NCBI RefSeq assembly: GCF_002575655.3
Contig: NC_053036.3
Span: 646,682,736 to 646,746,735 of the forward strand
DNA from: Aegilops tauschii subsp. strangulata
Taxonomy: Eukaryota; Streptophyta; Magnoliopsida; Poales; Poaceae
Length of the DNA stretch: 64,000 nt
Direction of reading: 5' to 3'
The notes below the pieces were generated by a model that ran no database searches, had not been told where the DNA came from, and saw only the letters and a list, made by a program, of their open reading frames with translations. Position 1 is the stretch's first letter, and every line of letters begins with the position of its first letter. Of this stretch, positions 22,297 through 33,679 are shown piece by piece. Position numbers and translations under genes: made by a program.

Positions 22297-22744
22297 ATGG
22301 TTTTGGTATCCGCCCCCGTCGGCCCTCGTCCTGTCTATGATTCGGATGTGGTATATATTATCTTTTTATAACTATTTGATTCATTTATTGTTTATGACAA
22401 ATATACCGACCAGCGTGACATAGATTTTATTTATCTAGGAGGTGGTTGAACCGGAAATTCTAACCGACCCTATTGTCGAGAGGTTAAATTTAGTTGAAGA
22501 AGAAAACAATTACTTGAAGGAAAAAAATAAAAAAATTGAGGAGGAGAAGATGATATTGGAGTTGCATGTTGCGGATGTCGTCGATGATCACAAGATCAAG
22601 ATGGATGCAATGCGCTTGAAGATTAGAAAGATTAGAAAATATGCCATTCATACCGAGGCTTGGTATCATTATGCCGTTGGATCAATTGTTACCTTGGTTG
22701 CGATTATGATCGCATTTGTTTTCGCATTGAAATGTTTTACATAG
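22297..22744 (+). CDS. CACTA-encoded coiled-coil, tail-anchored small protein
   Basis: Two coding exons, 22297-22350 (ATG, 18 codons) and 22439-22744 (ends TAG), join in frame at GT-AG sites to 119 aa. Residues ~35-80 are charged with heptad spacing (LNLVEEENNYLKEKNKKIEE), so a coiled coil is likely. Residues ~95-117 (YAVGSIVTLVAIMIAFVFAL) form one hydrophobic helix at the very C-terminus, as in tail-anchored membrane proteins. A leader exon with its own intron precedes the ATG. It lies 185 bp before TNP2 on the same strand and has no stop or shift. I know no function; a role in TE biology is only implied by place. The exon ends could shift by a codon (donor at 22345 or 22351). Confidence 0.6.
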
Positions 22745-22928
22745 TTTGAATGTATGGTTTAATTAATTAGATGCTCTGGAGAGCTATATATATGTTGTTA
22801 GATGAGAACTATGTATGTACTTTGGTTCTAATGTGATGATGAACTTCTATTAATTTGGTCACTTAATTATCTATTCATGATGTTCTGTAATGGTTTTTGA
22901 CACACTTAATTATATATAATGCACGCAG

Positions 22929-25900
22929 ATGAACCGGCAATGGATGTACGGTGACAGACACACCTCCGAGTACATTAAGGGCGTGCATGATTTTCTCGAA
23001 GTGGCTGAGGCAAACAAGAAGAATGGTTTTATGTGTTGTCCATGCCCTACATGTGGGAATACGAAGTCTTACTCTGACCGGAAAATCCTTCATGCCCACC
23101 TGCTTTACAAGGGTTTCATGCCACACTATAATGTTTGGACGAGGCACGGAGAAATGGGGGTTATGATGGAAGACGGCGAAGAAGAAGAGGACGATGACAA
23201 CTATGTGCCCCCTGAATACGGTGATGCTGCAACGGGGGAAGCTGCTGAAGATCAAGAGGAACCAGACGATGTGCCCAATGATGCTGCAAGGGGGGAAGCT
23301 GCTGAAGATGAAGAGGAACCAGTGCCCGATGATGATGATCTCCGCCGGGTCATTGTCGATGCAAGGACGCAATGCGAAAGTCAAAAGGAGAAGCTGAAGT
23401 TCGATCGCATGTTAGAGGATCACAAAAAAGGGTTGTACCCCAATTGCGAAGATGGCAACACAAAGCTCGGTACCGTACTGGAATTGCTGCAGTGGAAAGC
23501 AGAGAATGTTGTGCCTGACAAAGGATTTGAGAAGCTATTGAAAATATTGAAGAAGAAGCTTCCAAAGGATAACGAATTGCCCGACAGTACATACGCAGCA
23601 AAGAAGGTCGTATGCCCTCTAGGATTGGAGGTGCAGAAGATACATGCATGCCCTAATGACTGCATCCTCTACCGCGGTGCGTACAAGGATCTGAACGCAT
23701 GCCCGGTATGCGGTGCATTGCGGTATAAGATCAGACGAGATGACCCTGGTGATGTTGACGGCGAGCCCCCCAGGAAGAGGGTTCCTGCGAAGGTGATGTG
23801 GTATGCTCCTATAATACCACGGTTGAAACGTCAGTTCAGAAATGAAGAGCATGCCAAGTTGATGCGATGGCACAGTGAGGACCATAAGAAAGACGGGAAG
23901 TTGAGAGCACCCGCTGACGGGTCGCAGTGGAGAAAAATCGAGTGAAAGTACTGGGCTGAGTTTGTAGCTGACCCAAGGAACGCATGGTTTGGTTTAAGCG
24001 CGGATGGCATTAATCCTTTCGGGGAGCAAAGCATCAATCACAGCACCTGGCCCGTGACTCTATGTATGTATAACCTTCCTCCTTGGATGTGCATGAAGCA
24101 GAAGTTCATTATGATGCCAGTTCTCATCCAAGGCCCTAAGCAACCCGGCAACGACATTGATGTGTACCTAATGCCATTAGTTGAAGAACTTTTACAGCTG
24201 TGGAATGGAAACGGTGTACGTACGTGGGATGAGCAAAAACAGGAGGAATTTAACCTGCACGCGTTGCTATTTGTAACCATCAACGATTGGCCCGCTCTCA
24301 GTAACCTTTCAGGACAGACAAACAAGGGATACCACGCATGCACGCACTGTTTAGATGACACTGAAAGTATATACCTGGACAAAAGCAGGAAGAATGTGTA
24401 CCTGGGCCATCGTCGATTTCTTCCGACCAACCATCAATGTCGAAAGAAAGGCCAGCATTTCAAAGGCGAGGCAGATCACCGGAAGAAGCCCGCCATGCGT
24501 ACCGGTGATCACATACTTGCTATGGTCAATGATTTACACGTAATCTTTGGAAAGGGTCCCGGCGGACTAGCTGTTCCGAATGACGTTGAGGGACACGCAC
24601 CCATGTGGAAGAAGAAATCTATATTTTGGGACCTACCCTACTGGAAAGAGCTAGAGGTCCGCTCTTCAATCGACGTGATGCACGTGACGAAGAACCTTTG
24701 CGTGAACCTGCTAGGCTTCTTGGGCGTGTATGGGAAGACAAAAGATACACCTGAGGCACGGGAGGACCTGCAACGTTTGCACGAAAAAGACGGCATGCCT
24801 CTGAAGCAGTATGAAGGTCCTGCCAGCTACGCTCTTACGAAAGAAGAGAAAGAAATCTTCTTTGAATGCCTGCTCAGTATGAAGGTCCCGACTGGCTTCT
24901 CGTCGAATATAAAGGGAATAATAAATATGCCAGAGAAAAAGTTCCAGAACCTAAAGTCTCATGACTGCCACGTGATTATGACGCAACTGCTTCCGGTTGC
25001 ATTGAGGGGGCTTCTACCGGAAAACGTCCGATTAGCCATTGTGAAGCTATGTGCATTCCTCAATGCAATCTCTCAGAAGGTGATCGATCCAGAAATCATA
25101 CCAAGGCTAAGGAGTGATGTGGCGCAATGTCTTGTCAGTTTCGAGCTGGTGTTCCCACCATCCTTCTTCAATATCATGACGCACGTCCTAGTTCATCTAG
25201 TCGACGAGATTGTCATTCTGGGGCCCGTATTTCTACACAATATGTTCCCCTTTGAGAGGTTCATGGGAGTCCTAAAGAAATATGTCCGTAACCGCGCTAG
25301 GCCAGAAGGAAGCATCTCCATGGGCCATCAAACAGAGGATGTCATTGGGTTTTGTGTTGACTTCATTCCTGGCCTTGAGAAGATAGGTCTCCCTAAATCG
25401 CGGTATGAGGGGAGACTGACTGTAAAAGGCACGCTTGGAGGGGGGAACTCAATAATATGCAGGGACGGATATTCTTGGTCTGAAGCACACTAACAGTTCT
25501 ACAGAACTCTACCTTGGTGACCCCGTATGTCGATGAACACAAGAACAGTCTGCGCTCCAAACACCCGGAGCAGTGTGACGACTGGATTACATGTGAACAC
25601 ATCAGGACTTTCAGCAGTTGGTTGGAAACACGTCTCAGAGGTGACACCACTGTTTGTGATGAGTTGTACTCGTTGTCCAGGGGACCATCTTCGACTGTAT
25701 TGACTTACAAAGGATACGAGATAAATGGGAATACATTTTACACGATCGCCCAAGATCAAAAGAGCACCAACCAAAACAGCGGTGTCCGCTTTGATGCAGC
25801 AACCGAGAGGGGAAAGGACACATATTATGGTTACATAATGGACATATGGGAACTTGACTACGGACATGATTTTAAGGTCCCTTTGTTTAAGTGCAAATGG

Positions 25901-26290
25901 GTCAATCTGTCAGGAGGCGGGGTACAGGTAGACCCACAGTACGGAATGACAACAGTGGATCTGAACAATCTTGGGTACACTGACGAACCGTTCGTCCTAG
26001 CCAATGATGTGGCACAGGTTATCTATGTGAAGGACATGTCTACCAGACCGAGGAAAAGAAAAGATAAGGAAGCGAATACATCATACGATGAGCCAAAGCG
26101 GCACATAGTTCTTTCAGGAAAAAGGGACATTGTGGGAGTGGAGGGCAAGATAGACATGTCTGAAGATTATGAAAAGTTTCATGAAATTCCTCCCTTCAAA
26201 GTCAAGGCTGACCCAAGCATCCTGATAAACGATGAAGATTATCCATGGTTACGGCGCAATAAGCAAATGACACAAGCGAAGAAAAAGTGA
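22929..26290 (+). pseudogene. TNP2 transposase (CACTA), one nonsense codon and one frameshift
   Basis: ATG 22929 follows an intron acceptor (CACGCAG). Residues ~4-75 form the transposase-associated zinc domain (CCPCPTC...HAHLLYKGF). An acidic linker follows, then the Transposase_21 core with GLSADGINPFGE, and further on DUF4218-like sequence (LPVALRGLLPENVR, LVHLVDEIVILGPV, FERFMGVLKKYVRN) and DUF4216-like sequence (VPLFKCKWVNLSGGGV, QVIYVKDM). These make the catalytic protein that cuts CACTA ends. TGA at 23943 fits decay of a CGA codon. At ~25490 one base is missing: the frame closes at TAA 25491 and resumes from ~25495 in the next frame to TGA 26288-26290. Full length would be about 1120 aa. 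Without a functional relative elsewhere, this copy cannot move by itself. Confidence 0.9.
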
Positions 26291-26574
26291 AGACTTTCAC
26301 CCGCAACTATTATGATGATAGCATGCCAACTTTGTAATAGACGAGTATGATACCATTGTCCGTTTTGTACAAGAAGTGCATCTAGTTTTTGCCGTAACCC
26401 TCTCAACTTTCTTGCACATGCTATGTGGATGAAATGATGATACCATGCCAACTTTCAACCTTTTCAGAGTTCATTTGAAATGCTTTATAAGCCCTGAGTG
26501 CAGAGAGGTTAGGCCCGTAAGCCTGCTTTAGAGAGGAGCTCGACAGCTCAGGCACATCGCACCTTATAAACAGG
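26291..26574. other. TNP2 3' region
   Basis: No gene. Two direct copies of TATGATGATA(G/C)CATGCCAACTTT (26310 and 26436) are likely part of the 3' UTR. From ~26485 the segment AAGCCCTGAGTGCAGAGA begins, repeated at 26838. Confidence 0.5.
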
Positions 26575-26830
26575 TGCGGCTCTCTCTTAGCTAGCGAGGT
26601 GGGACTAAACTCACCACCACGCCGCTGTGCAAGGCCATTGGTCCCGGTTGGTGGCACGAACCGGGACCAATTCCATCCTTTGGTCCCTGTTGGTGCCACG
26701 AACCGGTACTAATGAGGCTGTGGCCCCACGAGCACCTTTAGTACCTGTTTGTGGCACGAACCGGTACTAGAGTTTCTTACTAGCTAAGCAGTTTTTTAGT
26801 CCCACCTCGCTAGCTGAGAGGCACTAGGAG
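26575..26830. repeat. Internal CACTA terminal-type repeats in a fold-back
   Basis: GCTAGCGAGGTGGGACTAAA (26590-26609) and its inverse TTTAGTCCCACCTCGCTAGC (26796-26814 region) face each other. Between them are copies of TCCCGGTTGGTGGCACGAAC and GGTACT variants like those at the element ends. A TATA-like TTATAAA is at 26574-26580. The block is related to 27480-27812. Confidence 0.75.
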
Positions 26831-26866
26831 CGGTTTACAAGCCCTGAGTGCAGAGACGATGAAGAA

Positions 26867-26992
26867 GAGGCGCAATGCTCACGTTGCTTAGCTTCAAGCC
26901 TTGAGGAATAAGGTAGACTGCATCGAGCTATGTGCAGTGCAGTCTACACTATTCCGAAAGGCTTGAAGGAAATCAACGCGCATTGCGCCTCT
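26867..26992 (+). ncRNA. Long imperfect hairpin, miRNA-precursor-like
   Basis: The arms GAGGCGCAATGC...TTCAAGCCTT...GGTAGACTGCA and their near reverse complement (TGCAGTCTAC...AAGGCTTGAA...GCATTGCGCCTC) pair over about 60 bp with scattered mismatches and a short loop near 26931. This resembles plant pre-miRNA or hairpin-siRNA folds. It lies between TNP2 and the second CACTA gene. Expression and processing are not shown by sequence; the fold is plain. Confidence 0.5.
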
Positions 26993-27400
26993 TTTTTATT
27001 TTTAATCATTAAAAGCAAAAAGAATTTTCATAAAGAACTTTTTTTGATAGAAACTTTAATAGCAGAAAGAATTATCATAAAGTAAAATAAATAAGTAATT
27101 AGAAACAAAATAAAATAAAATAAATAAGTTTTTTGTTGTAAGTAGAAATAAAACAAAATAAATATAGCAAAAAAGAAAATAAAAAAACTAAATACAGCAA
27201 AAAGAATTTTCATAAAGAACTAATGGCACTAATAGAAAGTTTATATGTTTTCCAAAACTAATGGCACTAACAGACAGTTTATAATTTTGCTGACCTAAAA
27301 GCAAAAAGAATTAAAAAATAAAGCAAAAAACAAAAGAAAATAAATAATGCAAAAAATTTTAAAAACTGCCACCTATTGGGCCACCACGGCCTGAATACGA
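26993..27400. other. AT-rich spacer inside CACTA
   Basis: A/T-rich DNA with AAATAA-type runs and a partial repeat of CATAAAGAACTAATGGCACTAA (two copies near 27210 and 27250). No gene. Confidence 0.5.
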
Positions 27401-27477
27401 CTAGAAACCCAACCTGGGCCAGGATTCAGGCCCGCAGAAGGCCCAATAGGCCAACAGACAGCACAGTGTGACATTAG

Positions 27478-27812
27478 GCCCGTAAGCCTGCATTTGGGAG
27501 GAGCTCGAGAGGGCAGCCGCAGTGGAGCTTATAAACCACTCCGAGCCCCTCTCAACTAGCGAGGTAGGACTAAACTTTTGGCCGCGGGCAGCGCAAGGCC
27601 TTTGGTCCCGGTTGGTGGCACCAACCGGGACCAATGCCCCCCCTTTAGTCCCGGTTGGTGCCACCAACCGGGACCAAAGGCCGCCGCTTCCCGCCCTTTG
27701 GGCTGCTGAAAAGGGACCTTTGGTCCCGGTTGGTGGCACCAACCGGGACTAATGCCCACCTTTAGTCCCGGTTGGTGCCACGAACCGGGACTAAAGGCTT
27801 TGCTATATAAGT
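27478..27812 (+). promoter_or_regulatory. Internal promoter block with CACTA terminal-type repeats
   Basis: A segment that begins TTAGGCCCGTAAGCCTGCA and holds TTATAAA (27529-27535) resembles 26508-26612. It is followed by four palindromes of the type TCCCGGTTGGTG...CACCAACCGGGA (27605-27795) and a TATA box TATATAA (27804-27810). The last TATA lies just before the GC-rich leader of the second CACTA gene. The repeats are the same motif as at the transposon ends, so one DNA-binding protein could act on both. That is inference. Confidence 0.6.
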
Positions 27813-28190
27813 CCACACTTAGGAAATTTTCGACATACCTCGCCAGTTGCCCCCGACGCCGCCAGGCTGCCCGTGCTCGCCGTCGCCGCCCGCTCCTCAT
27901 CGCCGTCGCCCCACGCCCTTGCCTCGACGGGTCGCCGCCCGGTGCTCGTCGCCGTCGCCCTGCCCCCATGCGCCGCCCCGCCTCGTGCTCCCCTGCTCGC
28001 GCGCGCCACCTCGGCGCCCCGAGCCCCCTGCCCAGCCCGCGCGTGCTCGCCGGCGCCCTCGCCGCCCCCGCCCCGTCCCGGCCCCGTGCGCCGGCGCCCT
28101 CGCCGCCCCCGCCCCCGCCGTCGCCATCGTCCTAGCCGCCCCCGCTGTGAGAGCCGCCGCCCCGGCTCTGTTTTTTTTATTAGTTTAATT
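27813..28190 (+). other. GC-rich leader of second CACTA transcript
   Basis: C/G-rich sequence with CCGCCG runs, open in several frames on both strands because of composition. I take it as 5' leader; a splice donor could be GTGAGAG near 28146. No protein is supported. Confidence 0.4.
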
Positions 28191-28581
28191 TTTTTTGTTC
28201 ATATGTGATGTACATGTGTATGTGGCTATAATGTATATGTGAACAAAAAAAATTTGTATGTATGTAGATGTTCAAAATGTATGAATATATATGTCAAAAA
28301 TGTTTTTTTGTTCATAGAAAGTTTTTTGTTCATATATAGAAAGTTTTTATATATGACAATGGATATATATTCGATATATATGAGAAATGATGATCCATAT
28401 GGAAAAGTTTTATATATGCAAAAGTTACAATTTTAGAAAAGTTTTATATATATATCTAGCTAGGAAGGGAAGAAGAAGAAAAAGAAGGATAGGAAAGAAG
28501 AAAATAAGAAGAGGAAAGAAAGAAGAAGAGGAGAGGAAGAAGAGGAGATATAAATAAGAAGAGGAAAAAAGAAGAAAAAGA

Positions 28582-28698
28582 AGAGGAGAAGAAGAAAGGA
28601 ATAGAGGAGAAGAAGAAAAAATAGAAAATATTCTATTTTTAAAATAGAAAATATTCTATTTTTTCTTCTTCTCCTCTATTCCTTTCTTCTTCTCCTCT
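28582..28698. repeat. Near-perfect palindrome, 58-bp arms, 1-bp centre
   Basis: 28582-28639 is an A/G-rich arm (AGAGGAGAAGAAGAAAGG...) and 28641-28698 is its reverse complement except for a few central bases. There is almost no spacer, so a cruciform or long hairpin RNA could form. The palindrome extends in weaker form through surrounding GAAGAA/TTCTTC runs (28440-28790). It lies in the intron or leader of the second CACTA gene. Confidence 0.85.
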
Positions 28699-28820
28699 TT
28701 TTTTTCTTTTTTTTCTTTTTTTTCTTCAATCCTCTCCTCTATTCCTTTCTTCTTCTCTCCTCTTTTTATTTCTTCTTCGTTTTCTTATGTTTTATCGGGT
28801 CTGTCGTCGTCGATATATAC

Positions 28821-29215
28821 CCCCTCCTGATAACTTCAACACGTGGGGGGGGGTCGATATACCCCCTCCCCGATAACATTATTTTCCCGTGTATGTATAT
28901 TGTCGTTGTCGATATTACCCCCTCCCGATAACTTCAACACGAGGGGGGATATAACTTCAACACGAGGGGGGGTCGATATACCCCCTCCTCTATAACATTA
29001 TTTTCCCGTGTATGTATGTCGTCGTTGTTGATATAAAACCCCCTCCCGATAACTTCAACACGTGGGGGGGGGGTCGATATATACCCCCTCCCCGATAACA
29101 TTATTTTCCCGTGTATGTATGTCGTCGTTGTCGATATATATAACTCCCTTCCAGATAACTTCGACATGATGGACGGTCGATATGTATACCCCCTCTCGAC
29201 CGTGATAACTTATAC
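28821..29215. repeat. Tandem repeat, ~95-125-bp unit, 3-4 copies
   Basis: The unit CCCCTCCCGATAACTTCAAC, then GGGGGGTCGATATA, then CCGATAACATTATTTTCCCG and TGTCGTCGTTGTCGATAT, recurs at about 28821, 28918, 29039 and in decayed form at 29145. Copy 2 has an internal duplication of ATAACTTCAACACGA. Confidence 0.85.
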
Positions 29216-29443
29216 CACGGGAGCACCCCCCCGGCCCTCTCGCTCGACCAAAACTCTCGAGGACACCCAAACCCTAGAAAAAAACGATGTCGGTCTCCTA
29301 CCCCCTCCCGCCGCGCCCCTACCCTTGAAGCATTGCCTAGGCCACCCCAAACCCGGAATAAGCTAGGTCTACGTTTGCACTAATATATCCACCTGTTGTC
29401 ATGTTTGTGTAATAATTGCCATGTTGTAATATTTGCAGAAACA

Positions 29444-32400
29444 ATGGAGCACGGACGAGATGAGCAAGCAGAAGAGGTGTTGGGGGACATAATCTTAGCC
29501 GGAGGTGATATCTTGTCGTATCTTAACGACAATGATGGTCTGGAAGAACAGGGTGAAGAAGCTGGCTGCGGTGATCGAAGAGTGGAGGAGGAAAGACATG
29601 ATTATGATGGCTCCGGTGACCCAATGCTGGTGCAAGAAGGAGCCCGTGGTGACGGCTCCGGTGACCGAACAGAGTCCGGCCAGGTAAATATATTAGTTAA
29701 GCCTGTGCTGACTAGCTAATTGATGCATTCATTGTTTTGGTATGTACACATATTAATTAACACTCGTCTTTCTTCTTTTTTCTAGCCCTCCAGATCGAGC
29801 ACAACTGCGGTAAAGAGACGAGGCCCGAAGAGAAAGTCGCGCTCGGATGAAAGGTTTGAGATCACAGCAATCGCGCGCGACGGCCAACCGATTGAACCCC
29901 TCCGGACAAAGGATGCTTTTGCTGCTCAGTGCGGGGTTCTAGTTAGGGACAAGATCCCGATCAGCATCCACCAATGGTATAAGCCTAAGAAGGAAGACCC
30001 TGAGGTGTCTTATGTCAATGATATGCAGAAAGATGATCTTTGGACTGAGCTGAAGGGAAATTTCACCCTACCGCCAGAGGAGGATCCGGAGAAGCCAGTT
30101 ATAGAGCAATTAATCAAGTCTCATGCTCTTAAGAAGATGGCAGACCTATTCAGGAGGTGGAAGAATGAGCTGAAAATGTTTGTCGACAAAGAAGAGACAC
30201 CTGAATTCATCGGCCGGTATGAGAAGAACAGAGATCACTGGCCCGCATTTGTGGCCCACAAGACATCGGAAAAGAGTAAGAAGATGTCAGCAACAAACAA
30301 GATGAATGCTGCGAAGAAGAAGCTTCACCATCGCACGGGGTCAGGTGGCTACCTCAAAGCCCGGCCTAAGTGGGCCAAGTCTGAGAGGGATCTGCTTGAT
30401 AAAGGGATCGAACCACAGATAATGAACTGGCCAGACCGTTGCCGGACTTGGTTCTTCGGGGCTGGCGGAACCTTGGACCCTGTATCAGGGAGGTGTCGTT
30501 GGACGGACGAGCAACTTGCAATACCCGTCAAGAAGATTCAGCACTATATCGATGCAGCGCAGCAAGGGACGTTCGTTCCAGACAGAGAGAACGACGAGCT
30601 CACAATGGCCCTCGGGAATCCTGAGCACCCTGGACGGACACGAGGCACGCCAGGCTCCGTTCCGTGGAAGGCTGGTTTTCCGGACGCGGGCGGTTACAAA
30701 ACCCAGGAGAGGAGGAAAAAAGTGGAGCAGATCCAAATTCAGCGTCTGCACGAAAGGGTTCAAGTGCTAGAGGAACGAGACGGCAATAGAGATGCCGAAA
30801 CTGCCCCCGAAGCTACACCGCCATCTCAGCGTAGAAGCAGCGTGGCTTCCACCGAGCTGCCTCAGCTGGAGCATGCGGCTACTCCTAGCTACCCCGTGGA
30901 TGCTATCACGGAGTCTCAACATTGCCACCTTATGGCGGAATGGCAGAACTTGAAAGTCAAGGCGGCTGTTGGCTCTGTTTTACCTACTGAACCCGGCGCA
31001 ACCTACCACTGCCGGCAGATTCCAGAAGGATATGCTAGGGTGATGGTGGATGAAATAACGGAGGGATTTGAGGACCTCCAGCTTGACCACCCTACCGGTG
31101 AAGGGGAGACTCGGCTGGGTTTAGCTCTAAAGACTCCATGCCTATGGCGGAAGGAGCTCATCAAGCTTCCGAACTGGATGGCTCCGGCGAGTAAGGGCAC
31201 TCCGCCTCCTTCTCCGGCGCGTGGCGGCACTCCGCCTCCTCCTCCGGCGAGTGATCAGGGCACTCAGCCTCCTTCTCCGGCGCGTGGCGGCACTCCGCCT
31301 CCTTCTCCGCCAGCGCCGGCGCGCCAGAGCAGCCAGCCTCCTCCTTCTCCGCCTCGTCAGCAAGGGCGGAAGAGACCTGCCGCCGCTGCGGCTGCTCCGG
31401 CGCGTCGTAGTCCTTCTCCTCCGCCTCGTAAGCAAGGAAAGAAGACAGCCGCAGCCGCTCCGTCTGCTCTGCCGGCGTCTAGCAGTACAGCTGCCAGAGG
31501 CGGGAGGCAATACAGATTCGGTCCTTCTCTGAAGACTCTAGAGAAGTTACCATATGAGAGGACCGAGGAGGAGAACGCGAAGATCGTGCGAGCCGAAGTG
31601 AAGAACTTCTTTGAAGGGGACAAAGCAAAGAAACATCCACCTCCGGAGGAGAAGGTAGATCCGGTGAAAGCAAAGCGCACTCTGGCTGCCCTGACAAAAC
31701 CACCAAAGTCTCCGCCAAAAGGCAACTATGAGCGCGTTCTTGCAAAGGCATATGCCGAAGCGGAGCGGTCGGGAAGTACTGTCAGTGATAAAAGGATGAA
31801 AGAACGACGAGCTGGGAAAAAAATTGCCCAGCTCGGCGAACAAGAGAACCAATCGTGCCCCCCGCTCAAGGTGTCAAAAGACATCGTCGCTAATGATCCG
31901 GGTATGGTGCCCGGTTATACCGATCTTGGAGATTACCTGCCCGACGATGTACATTATGAAATCATGGAGGTGGACGAACACAAATACCATTACGGGAAGC
32001 CTCTCGTCAAAGATGTCAAATCTCTAAGCACGATGATGCGAAGACTACATGATTGGTACATGAAAACCTGCAGAGAGTCTGATGGGATGAGTACTTTAAC
32101 GCTGAGAGTTAAACCGGAGCATGACCTCGTTGGAATTGAACTGCTGAATGTTCCATTTGAGGATTTCTTCCAGTTTTACAATCTAAAGTCCCTCGATAAA
32201 ACAACGATCACTTGCTACTGTCTGTAAGTAGTACTACTTCTGTCATTAAGTCTCTCTATATAGGTCAGCTCTTTCATTGCATGTATTTATACTTATTCTC
32301 ACTATATTATGCAGATTGAAGATCGCCGAATTGAAGAAAAGACAAATCGGTGATATTGGGTTCATTAACACAAATCTCATAGATGATTATCAGGTTAAAT

Positions 32401-33299
32401 TTCATGCCAAAGATACCGAGGCCAACTTGCTACAATCGTTGGTATTAAATCAAAGCAAAGATATAATACTCTTTCCTTACAACTTCAAGTGAGTGTTACT
32501 GTCTTCTGCATATTCGGTTTCCCTTATTAGTCCAGGTTATGGTAATGTAATTGATGACTTATGCATGCATGCGCAGCTTCCACTATATTCTCCTAGAGAT
32601 TAAGCTTGAGCCGGGAGTAGTAACCGTCTTAGACTCGAGACGAAAAGATCCCCAGGACTATGCGAACATGACTCAAATGCTCCAGAAGTAAGTTAAATCG
32701 ATCATTATCCACCATATCAGCAACTTTGTTCATTTCCTGATCAAGTAATTGTTTTCTTTGTCTGGCAGGGTTTGGAGAAAATTCACCTCAAAAGCCCCGG
32801 GACTGCCGAACCAGCTGCAATTTAGACACCCGAAAGTAAGTACTATAGTAGCATGTTCCGCGCATCTCCTAGTGATTCAAGCGCTAGTTTGATCAATACC
32901 ATTTAGCATGCTTGCTTATCAGTTTGATTGACCTCTATTTCTTGTAAAGTGGTTGTGGCAGCAACCCGGGAATAATTACTGTGGATACTACATTTGCGAG
33001 TCCATCCGCTACCATACCTATGAGCGGGGCTACACTGAAGAACAATATGAAGTGCGTAAGCAATAATATTCACAATTTTATTTTATTACCATCATTTGTG
33101 TTGAGTTTCATTTATTCATATATATATATATATGTATTGACCCCCTTCTTCAAATTAGATTTTTCGGAAGCGGGATCAACTCCTAGCACCAGATCGTATG
33201 CGAGGAATTCAAGAGGAATTGGCGGCATTCTTCCTTGACCACGTGATCGCTGAAAACGGAGAATACTATGTGGACCCTGTGTTCCTACAATATAATTAG
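29444..33299 (+). CDS. CACTA second gene: TnpA-like protein fused to ULP1-type protease
   Basis: Coding exons 29444-29683, 29786-32223, 32315-32488, 32577-32687, 32769-32835, 32950-33051 and 33159-33299 join in frame to 1090 aa, all GT-AG; the 5' exon begins at 29439. Residues 1-80 are acidic. A basic stretch KRRGPKRKSR (~90-100) looks like a nuclear signal. Residues ~230-400 fit the plant Ptta/En-Spm transposase region (HRTGSGGYL; GNPEHPGRTRG) and end in a short coiled coil. A Pro-rich linker with PPPSPARGGTPPP repeats follows (~550-630). The C-terminus is a ULP1/SENP (C48) cysteine protease: His953 (FHYILLEI), Asp970 (VTVLDS), Gln1015 and Cys1021 (QQPGNNYCGYYIC), with the Gln-to-Cys spacing of 6 usual for the family. 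Such proteases cut SUMO-like tags. No lesion was seen. Some borders, for example the donor at 33052, are non-optimal. Confidence 0.8.
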
Positions 33300-33640
33300 G
33301 AGATTGTATTGTAAGAGATAATTATTGTATATATGTAGCCGGTAGTGTCGGATAGATATACGAGAACTTGTTGTTCGACCAATATCTCGGAGAAGGAGAG
33401 GTGGTCGATATCACTTCTCTCTGTATGCATATATATATGTTCATGACGATCTTCTGTTTCCTTCATTTGATTACTAGCTAGCGTGTCTACTCCTCTCCAT
33501 ACGTATATAGTACGTAGCGTCGACAAAGCACGGAGATAAGAGAGGACACTTCTCTCTATTAATTAGCTAGCTAACACAATATATGAAACACCTAAATTAA
33601 CCCCCCAAAACCCCTAAACCACCCCCTTTCAAAAAAAACA
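33300..33640. other. 3' UTR and spacer of the second CACTA gene
   Basis: AT-rich DNA with TATATATG runs; no gene. It leads into the right subterminal array. Confidence 0.5.
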
Positions 33641-33679
33641 AAAACCTCAGCTCCTGCCAGGTGCTGACGCGTGGATGCC

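Noticed and set aside
27752..28208. Several long Pro/Ala/Arg-rich open frames on both strands
   Set aside because: They come from CCG-rich composition in the leader of the second CACTA gene; all frames are open and none has a recognisable domain or start context.
31003..31852. Minus-strand frames of 75-122 codons
   Set aside because: Shadows of the Pro-rich part of the TnpA-like/ULP1 gene on the other strand.
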